Shown here: piece by piece, positions 1 through 6,367 of the stretch
How positions within the stretch are numbered: the stretch's first letter is position 1
Layout of the letters: every line of letters starts with the position of its first letter
NCBI GenBank assembly: GCA_009783525.1
Contig: WRDG01000027.1
Location: forward strand, 1-15,439
Direction: 5' to 3'
Source of the DNA: Defluviitaleaceae bacterium
Lineage (GTDB): Bacteria; Bacillota; Clostridia; Lachnospirales; WQUN01
Length of the DNA: 15,439 nt
Position numbers and translations under genes: made by a program
The notes under the pieces: model-generated
The model's input: the letters and a program-made list of their open reading frames with translations, nothing else
Database searches by the model: none
Told to the model about the DNA's origin: nothing

Positions 1-855
1 ATTTATCAGATAATCGCGGAAGCGGAAGCGGAAGTACACGGCGAAGCGGTAAGCGCCGTCCATTTTCACGAAGTGGGCGCGATGGACGCGGTCGCGGACA
101 TCACGGCGGTTTGCATGCTTATTGAGGAGCTCGCGCCGCAAAAAATTTTGGCGTCCGCAATACATGCGGGGAGCGGAAGCGTGAAATGCGCACACGGCGT
201 GCTGCCGGTGCCGGCGCCCGCAACGGCACTGATACTCACGGGCGTACCTGTGTACGGCGGCGAAATAAAAGGCGAGCTTTGTACGCCCACCGGAGCCGCT
301 GTATTAAAAAAATTTGTTTCGGCGTACGGAGCCATGCCGCTGATCGAAATCGAAAAAATCGGTTACGGAATGGGCAAAAAAGATTTTGAAGCGGTCAACT
401 GCGTCCGTGTTTTTTTGGGCGAAACACGCGGAACGGACGGAAGCGTCACCGAACTGCTGTGCAACATAGACGACATGACCCCAGAGGCGCTCGCCTTCGC
501 GCAGCAGCTGCTTTTAAACGAGGGGGCGCTCGACGTGAGCGTCGTGCCCGCGCTAATGAAAAAGGGAAGGCAGGGTTTCGTTTTAAACTGTATGTGCAGT
601 ACGAGCGATCGAAGCAAGATGCTCGGGCTGCTGTTTAAGCATACGAGCACGATAGGCGTGCGCGAATACGAAAGCCGCCGCCATGTTTTATACCGCGAAT
701 CCGAAACGCGGCAAACGCCTTACGGTTCGGTCCGCTACAAAATTTCGTCGGGCTTCGGAATAAAAAAGACGAAGCCGGAGTTTGACGACCTGGCAAAAAT
801 TGCGGTTGAAAACGGATTGCCGCTTGACGAACTGCAAAAAAAGCTTGCCGAATAA
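1..855 (+). CDS. larC: LarC, nickel insertion protein for the nickel-pincer cofactor (5' end outside window)
   Basis: LarC inserts nickel into pyridinium-3,5-bisthiocarboxylate mononucleotide, the last step in making the nickel-pincer cofactor of lactate racemase (LarA) and related racemases/epimerases. The frame is open from base 1, so the true start lies upstream. The visible 284 residues correspond to roughly the C-terminal two thirds of a family usually near 400 residues. The family hallmark HFHEVGAMDAVADI is at fragment residues 21-34. The second-half signature, with GALDVSVVPALMKKGR, follows about 150 residues later. In some lactobacilli LarC1 and LarC2 are joined by a programmed frameshift. 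Here the two halves are one continuous frame. No larA, larB or larE is visible. The flavoprotein gene 36 bp downstream is probably co-transcribed. Family assignment is firm; the acceptor enzyme is unknown. Confidence 0.9.
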   Translation: MYQIIAEAEAEVHGEAVSAVHFHEVGAMDAVADITAVCMLIEELAPQKILASAIHAGSGSVKCAHGVLPVPAPATALILTGVPVYGGEIKGELCTPTGAAVLKKFVSAYGAMPLIEIEKIGYGMGKKDFEAVNCVRVFLGETRGTDGSVTELLCNIDDMTPEALAFAQQLLLNEGALDVSVVPALMKKGRQGFVLNCMCSTSDRSKMLGLLFKHTSTIGVREYESRRHVLYRESETRQTPYGSVRYKISSGFGIKKTKPEFDDLAKIAVENGLPLDELQKKLAE

Positions 856-891
856 ATCCGTAAAAATAAAAAATGCACGGAAGGCGAAAAT

Positions 892-1779
892 ATGTATGAC
901 GTTTTGATAATAGGCGGCGGGCCGGCGGGCGTAACAGCCGCCGTATACTGCGTGCGCGGCGGTTTAAAGGCGGCGGTCGTCTACAAGGACGCGGGCGCGC
1001 TCGCAAAAGCCGAAAAGATAGAAAATTATTACGGGTTTGAGCGGCCGCTGACGGGCGCGGAGCTTTTTAACGCGGGTTTGGCTCAGGCGCGGCGCATCGG
1101 CGCGGAAATATTTTGCGACGAAGCAGTAGGGCTCGCGCTTGAAGAACACTTCACGGTTTTTGCGGCGGGCGGGTCATACGATGCCGAGGCTGTAATACTC
1201 GCGACGGGATCGGTCCGGGCCGTGCCAAAAATAAGAAACCTCGCCGCGTTTGAAAACGCGGGCGTGAGCTACTGCGCCGTTTGCGACGCTTTTTTTTACC
1301 GCAAAAAAATAACTGCGGTGCTTGGCGGCGGCGAATACGCTCTCGCGGAAGTGCGCGAATTGCTTCCCGTCGCTGGCAAAGTCGTCGTACTAACCGACGG
1401 CAAAAACCCCGAGGCCGCGTTCCCGTCCGAAGTCGAGGTTATCGTTAAAAAAATCGATTCGCTTACGGGCGACGGCAATTTGTCCGGCGTGACGTTTGCC
1501 GACGGCCAATCAATCTCTGTTTCGGGGCTTTTCGTCGCGCTCGGTTCGGCGGGCAGCGGCGACCTTGCAAAAAAAATAGGCGCCGTTACGGAAGTTTCCG
1601 GCAACGACGCCGTAGTAAAAACCGACAGTAAAATGCAGACGTCCGTACCCGGCCTGTTCGCCGCGGGCGATTGCACCGGCGGCCTCAAGCAGATCGCCAA
1701 AGCCGTTCACGAAGGCGCGGTCGCGGGTATGTCCGCCGTCAGCTGTATACGCCGTGCTTCTGCCAAAGGCGGTGCATGA
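892..1779 (+). CDS. Thioredoxin-reductase-like FAD-dependent pyridine nucleotide-disulfide oxidoreductase
   Basis: This 295-residue cytosolic flavoprotein has the TrxB architecture: N-terminal FAD motif GGGPAG (8-13), ATGS (104-107), redox pair C128-A-V-C131-D, a second dinucleotide-binding glycine motif GGGEYA (145-150), and the C-terminal FAD motif GDCTGGLKQIAKA (259-271). It would normally pass electrons through FAD to the CxxC pair and on to thioredoxin. The usual HRRxxxR motif, which reads the 2'-phosphate of NADPH, is absent; the equivalent stretch reads VVVLTDGKNPEA. The donor may therefore be NADH, ferredoxin or another carrier, as in the clostridial ferredoxin-type flavin thioredoxin reductases. 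The ATG has a GGAAGG site 7 nt upstream. It follows larC by 36 bp, so it is probably in the same operon. Its last 13 codons overlap the end of the convergent UroD-like gene. No thioredoxin gene is adjacent. Confidence 0.85.
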   Translation: MYDVLIIGGGPAGVTAAVYCVRGGLKAAVVYKDAGALAKAEKIENYYGFERPLTGAELFNAGLAQARRIGAEIFCDEAVGLALEEHFTVFAAGGSYDAEAVILATGSVRAVPKIRNLAAFENAGVSYCAVCDAFFYRKKITAVLGGGEYALAEVRELLPVAGKVVVLTDGKNPEAAFPSEVEVIVKKIDSLTGDGNLSGVTFADGQSISVSGLFVALGSAGSGDLAKKIGAVTEVSGNDAVVKTDSKMQTSVPGLFAAGDCTGGLKQIAKAVHEGAVAGMSAVSCIRRASAKGGA

Positions 1780-2692
1780 GCTCGTAGCGTTCGAGCGGCA
1801 GCCCGGTGTAAACGCAGTTTGATGTCGAAAAAATAAATCCGTAGCCGGGCATTCCGTCGCCGAGGCAGCGCAGCACGTCGCGCTCGACCTCATCCTCCGA
1901 GCCCGTTTGCAACAGGCCGCAGTTGACGTTGCCAATCATGCAGATTTTATTACCGTAGAGCCGCTTTACTTCTTTTAAATCGACGCCGCCTTGAGGATCC
2001 AACGAATGGAAGGCGTCGGGTTCGCAATCCGCCATTTGATCCAATATCGGCATGATGTTGCCGTCCGTGTGCTTGATGCTGTAATAGCCCATCCTTCGGT
2101 AGCCCGCGATAACTTCTTTTAAATAAGGAGCGACCAACTCCGCAAACAGATCCGGCGTAAAAAACGGGTTCGTGTTGAAGCAGTAGTCCGAACACAGCGC
2201 GAAACCGTCAAGAAGCCCGGATCTTTCGTATTTGGCGGCGAAATTAAGCGCCCAATCCACTCCGCGGGCCGCCCTTTCTTTCAACTCGTCCGGTTTTTCG
2301 TACATCTGCGCTGTAAACTCCACCATGTTGTCGCCGTTCGGCATCCCGTAGGTGCAGTCGCCGTGCAGCATCAAAAAATAATCGTCGCCGGTGCGTTCGC
2401 GGAAAATTTCGAGCAGCCGCTTCTGTTCGTCGCCGCCGCCCGCGTTGGAGTGCACGAAAATCGCGCTGTGCCCGTATTTTTTAGCGATGTCGATGTGGCA
2501 TGACGCAATGTCCTGCAGTTGAAGCTCCTGTTCCCTCACTGTCATTTGGTTCCATTGGTGCATGCTCCTGTGCGACGGATGAACCTTGCCCAAAACCTCC
2601 ATCGTCAGATAAAAAACCAGCTCGAAATGCGGCACAAGACCCGTGAGCGGCTCCCTTTTAAGCGCTTTTATAAAACGTTCCTTAGGCGTCAA
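1739..2692 (-). CDS. Uroporphyrinogen decarboxylase (URO-D) superfamily protein, sugar-operon paralogue A
   Basis: This is a 317-residue TIM-barrel protein of the URO-D superfamily, which includes HemE and the zinc-dependent methylcobamide:thiol methyltransferases (MtaA/MtbA). The N-terminus TPKERFIKALKREP is typical of the non-HemE branch. KHTDGN (207-212) and HSLDPQGG (229-236) are the barrel signatures. Where methyltransferases carry a zinc-binding H-x-C, this protein has H208-T-D210. C258 and C293 are possible further ligands. The start codon is TTG at 2692-2690, chosen because a GGGAGGGG site lies just upstream and the family N-terminus begins there; the next ATG would remove about 50 conserved residues. 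It is the last gene of the GH4 / isomerase / URO-D operon, 18 nt after the isomerase. It is very unlikely to be HemE. The true substrate is not known; methyl or other one-carbon group transfer is inference. Confidence 0.8.
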   Translation of the reverse strand: MTPKERFIKALKREPLTGLVPHFELVFYLTMEVLGKVHPSHRSMHQWNQMTVREQELQLQDIASCHIDIAKKYGHSAIFVHSNAGGGDEQKRLLEIFRERTGDDYFLMLHGDCTYGMPNGDNMVEFTAQMYEKPDELKERAARGVDWALNFAAKYERSGLLDGFALCSDYCFNTNPFFTPDLFAELVAPYLKEVIAGYRRMGYYSIKHTDGNIMPILDQMADCEPDAFHSLDPQGGVDLKEVKRLYGNKICMIGNVNCGLLQTGSEDEVERDVLRCLGDGMPGYGFIFSTSNCVYTGLPLERYELMHRLWQKHGVYS

Positions 2693-2710
2693 GCTGCCCC
2701 TCCCTTTCTG

Positions 2711-3499
2711 TTAAACTTTAAATTTTTCCATGTTTTTATAACTGATTGCAAGGCTGTCGAACGGGTCGCCCTTGCAAACGTCCTGCTCGACAACGGCGGT
2801 TTGCACGCCCGTGTCGCGGCACGCCTTGACCACAAGCGGCCAGTCGATGTTGCCTTCGCCAACCTCCGCGAATACTTTTTTGACGGTTTCGATCGTTTCG
2901 CCGCCGCCCACGATTGCGTAATCTTTAAAATGTATCATGGGCATGCGGCCCTTCGCCTTATGTATCCATTTGACCGGGCAGACTCCGCCGCTTGCGAGCC
3001 AGTGAGTGTCGAGCGAAAACATCACGCCCTCCGGATCGGTTTCGTTAAGCAATATTTCCATGCCGTGCCGTCCGCCCCCGAGCGAAAAAAATTCTAAAGC
3101 ATGAGGGTGGTAGATTAATTTGCAGCCGCCTTTTTTAAGCCCTGCGGCTATTTTATTCATGCCTTCGGCAAATCGTTTGTAGCCGTCCTCGCTTTCGCGC
3201 TGGTCTGCGGGCAGGGTCCCGATACCGACCAAATCCGTTTTATACACGGCGGCGCGTTCCGCAGTATCTTCAATCTCGGCGGGGTCGGCCAGCATTTTTT
3301 CGTAGCTGCCGTACGCCGTGCATGTGTACAGCCCCGCGTCCGTAAGCGCGGTTTGCATGTCGGCGTCCGTCATAAAATGCGGCGCGCCCGCCTGCACGCA
3401 GGCATAGCCTATCTTTTTGATTTTTTTAAGCGTCTCGAATACTTGATCCGCGTCCGACATGAAGTCGCGCACGGTAAAGCACTGTGCCCCTCTGACCAT
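2711..3499 (-). CDS. Sugar phosphate isomerase/epimerase family protein (xylose-isomerase-like TIM barrel), copy 1
   Basis: This 262-residue cytosolic protein belongs to the AP-endonuclease-2/xylose-isomerase-like TIM-barrel family, whose members are metal-dependent sugar isomerases, epimerases or 3-keto-sugar enzymes. The divalent metal site is recognisable: YHPHALEF (130-137, with H131, H133 and E136), LDTHW (163-167, D164 and H166), IHFKD (189-193, H190) and VVEQD (236-240, E238). Such sites bind the 1,2- or 2,3-enediol of a sugar. The ATG is preceded by GGAGGGAC five nt away. The gene sits between the GH4 gene (18 nt upstream) and the URO-D-like gene (18 nt downstream), so it probably processes the sugar released or oxidised by the GH4 enzyme. 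It is only distantly similar to the second isomerase in this window, so the two are probably not a recent duplication. The exact substrate cannot be read from sequence. Confidence 0.85.
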   Translation of the reverse strand: MVRGAQCFTVRDFMSDADQVFETLKKIKKIGYACVQAGAPHFMTDADMQTALTDAGLYTCTAYGSYEKMLADPAEIEDTAERAAVYKTDLVGIGTLPADQRESEDGYKRFAEGMNKIAAGLKKGGCKLIYHPHALEFFSLGGGRHGMEILLNETDPEGVMFSLDTHWLASGGVCPVKWIHKAKGRMPMIHFKDYAIVGGGETIETVKKVFAEVGEGNIDWPLVVKACRDTGVQTAVVEQDVCKGDPFDSLAISYKNMEKFKV

Positions 3500-3517
3500 A
3501 ATGTCCCTCCGGTAAAT

Positions 3518-4810
3518 TTATTTTAATTCAATTATATCTTTGTGCGCTTCAAGCATCAGTTCCAGCGCCTGTTTTGCCTCCGCTTTTTTGGTTATGGACA
3601 AATCATTTTCGACTATTTTTAAAGCAAGGCTTTTGCTGCGTGTTTCGGCGGCTTGCGCCGTCATTTCAATAATTTCGTTTTGGTTTAAGCAAACGTCGAT
3701 TACCTCCTGCGGCAGCGTGATCCCTTTTCGCGGGAACAGCGCGCCGTTTTTTATTTGCGCCGGAACTTCCACTACGGCGTCGGGTGGAAGCTGAGGAAGG
3801 TTCCCGTCGTTAGGCAGGTTGACCGCCGTAAGGGACAAATCGTTTTTGCCGTGCACGGCGGCGGCAAACAATGCCGGATGCTCCCAGCTGCTGCCGAGCA
3901 GGCCGGGCACGTCCCTGTAGCTTAAACTGCCTTCGGATATCTGCTTAATTTCCGCGAAGCGCCTGTCCCTGTTTTCTTTAGAACCGTGGTACGGGCTGTG
4001 GTCGAGGTACCGCACGTCTGCCTGGAGCGGCAAAAATTCGCAGACATGGCCGCTGGGCGGCGCAGCCACCGCACCGAACCTTTCGTACCAGTCGGTTTGG
4101 ATTTTACTTTCATTGCGGCCTTCGATCCTTTGATCCGCGTAAAGCGCGTCAATAAGATCCGGAAGCAGGTCGGAGCCGGTTTTTATGTCTTTAACTTCGG
4201 TTAGCCATGCGAAATGGTTTATGCCCGCGCTCACCGCGTCTATTTCGTCAACGCCCTTGCCGAGCAGCGAAGCCACGCGCTCGTAGCCGTTTCTGCCGCA
4301 CTGCGCGACGCTGCAGAAACCGTAAGCCTTTATGCCCGTGCTACGCTTTACAGCCGCCAAAACGCGCGACAACGGGTTTGAGACGTTAAGCAGCACCGCG
4401 TCCGGGCATAACTCTTCCATGTCGCGGCATATTCCCGTGACAAGGGCAATGTTTCGCAGGCCGTACATCAAACCGGACAGCGCGCCGTTTTCGCGGAGCT
4501 CGTATGGTATGCCGAGCTTGGCGCAAATTTCAAAATCAATCATCCACCGCTTCGTGCCTTCGTAAGCGACCGATGCGACAACAAAATCCGCGCCCGCAAG
4601 CGCCGCCCTTCTGTTGTCCGTGCCCCATGCGGCGGCCTTCACGCCTTCGTCCCTTGCGATGGCGACGGCAAGCCCCGCCATGTCACGCGCCGCCTCCGCG
4701 TTTATGTCCACAAAGACGAGCTCCGCCTCCGAACGCGATTTTATAATCGCGTCTTCGATTATCGTCGGGGCGAACACATAGCTGCCGCCGCCAATTATTA
4801 CGATTTTCAT
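3518..4810 (-). CDS. Glycoside hydrolase family 4 (NAD+- and metal-dependent alpha-glucosidase/galactosidase/galacturonidase type)
   Basis: GH4 enzymes cleave glycosides by transient oxidation at C3, elimination across C1-C2, water addition and re-reduction, using NAD+ and Mn2+. This lets them act on either anomer and on unusual glycosides. The 430-residue protein begins with a Rossmann motif, GGGSYVFAP (7-15). D35 at the end of strand 2 (VFVDIN) favours NAD+ over NADP+. NVSNP (142-146) is the conserved Asn-Pro loop. The metal ligands are expected to be C166 (GFCS) and H199 (GINHFAW, 196-202). Y242 in DWYERFG is a candidate base. There is no signal peptide. The ATG has only a weak GACGGA site. 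It is the first gene of a three-gene operon read from the promoter at 4884-4912. No PTS or kinase is adjacent, so a 6-phospho substrate is not implied. The family is firm; the sugar is unknown. Confidence 0.9.
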   Translation of the reverse strand: MKIVIIGGGSYVFAPTIIEDAIIKSRSEAELVFVDINAEAARDMAGLAVAIARDEGVKAAAWGTDNRRAALAGADFVVASVAYEGTKRWMIDFEICAKLGIPYELRENGALSGLMYGLRNIALVTGICRDMEELCPDAVLLNVSNPLSRVLAAVKRSTGIKAYGFCSVAQCGRNGYERVASLLGKGVDEIDAVSAGINHFAWLTEVKDIKTGSDLLPDLIDALYADQRIEGRNESKIQTDWYERFGAVAAPPSGHVCEFLPLQADVRYLDHSPYHGSKENRDRRFAEIKQISEGSLSYRDVPGLLGSSWEHPALFAAAVHGKNDLSLTAVNLPNDGNLPQLPPDAVVEVPAQIKNGALFPRKGITLPQEVIDVCLNQNEIIEMTAQAAETRSKSLALKIVENDLSITKKAEAKQALELMLEAHKDIIELK

Positions 4811-4883
4811 TTTTTTCCGTCCGCACCGCGTTTTTTTGCTGCTGATAAACGCCCGCGCCTTCCTGTTTACTCAATGTTCAATA

Positions 4884-4912
4884 AGTATAATCATTGACGA
4901 ACAACGGCACAA
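4884..4912 (-). promoter_or_regulatory. Sigma-70-type promoter for the GH4 operon
   Basis: On the minus strand, TTGTGC (4912-4907) and TATACT (4889-4884) are separated by exactly 17 bp, a good vegetative promoter about 75 bp upstream of the GH4 start codon. It interleaves with the promoter for the divergent gene at 4984. The 6-bp inverted repeat TCAATG (4871-4876) / CATTGA (4892-4897) brackets the -10 box and could be an operator. Both are seen in sequence but untested. Confidence 0.6.
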
Positions 4913-4922
4913 TATATATATT
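4894..4922 (+). promoter_or_regulatory. Sigma-70-type promoter for the 411-residue UroD-like gene
   Basis: TTGACG (4894-4899) and TATATT (4917-4922) lie 17 bp apart, each matching the consensus in five of six positions. The predicted start of transcription near 4929 leaves a leader of about 55 nt before the GGAGGG site (4971-4976) and ATG at 4984. The -35 box lies between the two boxes of the opposing GH4-operon promoter, so RNA polymerase probably cannot occupy both at once, or one regulator controls both. Confidence 0.65.
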
Positions 4923-4983
4923 TAAAATGACAGGCGGGCCGTTCGGATGCCGCCGCCGCAAAATAATTTTGGAGGGCTGACGA

Positions 4984-6219
4984 ATGGAACAAAAAGACAA
5001 ACAGATACTGCGTGATTTGGCTAAACAGATCACGGAAATCGCCGCGCTGCCCAAGCAGGAAGAAACGCGCAAGCTTTGGCGGGCCATAAACGGTTTAAAA
5101 CCCGTGCGCCCCATGGTCATGGCGGACCAGGTTTGCTGGAACGAAATGAACGTGGACGACGAACTGACCCTCACATGCGAAAGCAAGGAGGCGCAGGGCT
5201 GGGAGTGGGGGCTCCGCGCCAAACTGTACCAATGGAGGCATTTCCCGTCCGACATGGTTATGGAAGATTTTATCCGCGTACCAAAAGCATTTAAAAACAC
5301 GGGCTTCGGCGTGGGCGTGGTCGAGACGGACGTCCGCGCGACAGACGAAAAAAACAGCGTTTGGTCGCATGTCTATGCCAACCAGTTTACAAAACCGGAA
5401 GACGTCGAACGGATAAAATCTCCCGTCATAACACCCGAGCCCGAAGAAACCGAACGCCGCATGAACAACGCGGCGGACATCTTCGGCGATTCCATAAAGA
5501 TCGTCAGCTACGGCGCGGACCCCTACCTATCCGTTTGGGATCCGATTTCGTCGCTTATGAGCGTCGAGGGCGCGTGCTACGCGCTCGCAGACGACCCCGA
5601 CATGATGCACGCCATTGTAAAAAAATACGTGGACGGTTATATGTCGATGCTTGACCAGTTTGAAGAATACGGTCTGCTGTGCCATTCGCAGGCGCTCATC
5701 CACTGCACGGGCGCATACGCAGACGACCTGCCCGCGCCCGGCTTTAACCCGGACAAACCGCGCACAAAGGACGTTTGGATGTTCGGGCTCGCGCAAATGT
5801 TTTCGACGGTTTCGCCCGCGATGTTTGAAGAGTTCGAGCTTTTGCCCAACATGCCGATCTTCGAACGCTTCGGCCTAGTCTACTACGGCTGCTGCGACCC
5901 GCTCGACCTAAAAATGAAAGAGGTGCGCCGCATACCGAACTGCAGAAAAATATCTATGAGCCCGTGGGTCAACAAGGAGCGGGGCGCTTCGCAAATAGGC
6001 AAGGACTATGTTTTTTCAAACAAGCCGAACCCTGCTTTTCTTGCCACCGCAACCTTCGACGAGGATCTTGTGCGTAACGACCTCACAGAAACGAAAAATA
6101 TCTGCGAGAAGTACGGCTGCCCGGTCGAGTTCATATTAAAAGACATAAGCACCGTCCGCTACGAGCCCAAACGGCTGTGGCGCTGGACAGAAATCGCGCT
6201 TGAGGTGGCGAACAGTTAA
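4984..6219 (+). CDS. URO-D superfamily protein, large divergent paralogue B (411 aa)
   Basis: This 411-residue cytosolic protein is in the URO-D superfamily but about 100 residues longer than its two neighbours, with an N-terminal helical extension (about 1-35). The superfamily link comes from the barrel layout: a substrate-side segment YGADPYLSVWDPIS (176-189), helix ADDPDMMHAIVKKYVDGY (202-219), HSQALIHCTGAY (234-245), and a late YYGCCDPLD block (300-308) where other members hold H-x-C. The paired cysteines C303-C304 are the likely metal or thiolate site. SMSPWVN (325-331) and FSNKPNPAFL (344-353) follow. The ATG is well supported by GGAGGG 7 nt upstream, a clear promoter and a strong terminator, so it is probably expressed alone. 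It is divergent from the GH4 operon. It is not a canonical heme-pathway decarboxylase. No function is established to my knowledge; involvement with the same glycoside is inferred from position. Confidence 0.8.
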   Translation: MEQKDKQILRDLAKQITEIAALPKQEETRKLWRAINGLKPVRPMVMADQVCWNEMNVDDELTLTCESKEAQGWEWGLRAKLYQWRHFPSDMVMEDFIRVPKAFKNTGFGVGVVETDVRATDEKNSVWSHVYANQFTKPEDVERIKSPVITPEPEETERRMNNAADIFGDSIKIVSYGADPYLSVWDPISSLMSVEGACYALADDPDMMHAIVKKYVDGYMSMLDQFEEYGLLCHSQALIHCTGAYADDLPAPGFNPDKPRTKDVWMFGLAQMFSTVSPAMFEEFELLPNMPIFERFGLVYYGCCDPLDLKMKEVRRIPNCRKISMSPWVNKERGASQIGKDYVFSNKPNPAFLATATFDEDLVRNDLTETKNICEKYGCPVEFILKDISTVRYEPKRLWRWTEIALEVANS

Positions 6220-6247
6220 ATTAGTTGTCATTATTGAAAAAAGCGTT

Positions 6248-6283
6248 AAACGCCCGCAAACATCACGTTTGCGGGCGTTTTTT
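6248..6283 (+). terminator. Strong intrinsic terminator after the 411-residue UroD-like gene
   Basis: A perfect 14-bp stem pairs 6248-6261 with 6267-6280 (arm AAACGCCCGCAAAC) around a 5-nt loop, ATCAC. A run of six T (6278-6283) closes it. It lies 29 nt after the stop codon and opposite the end of the convergent GH116 gene. The stem itself is symmetrical, but on the minus strand the T-run is about 6 nt away, so termination in that direction would be weaker. Positions 6284-6367 hold nothing further that I can recognise. Confidence 0.92.
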
Positions 6284-6367
6284 ATTGCGGTCAAATAAAA
6301 GAAATTTATCTGCTTAGTATTCGATGATTGATTCGGTTTTAATACACAAACAGGCTGGCGGCGATTT

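Noticed and set aside
363..650. Open minus-strand frames across larC and several other genes.
   Set aside because: They are shadows caused by GC-rich codon positions, with no ribosome sites, recognisable motifs or room beside the real gene.
6284..6367. Possible small gene or RNA in the convergent gap after the terminator.
   Set aside because: No open frame with a ribosome site, no stable hairpin and no promoter are visible.
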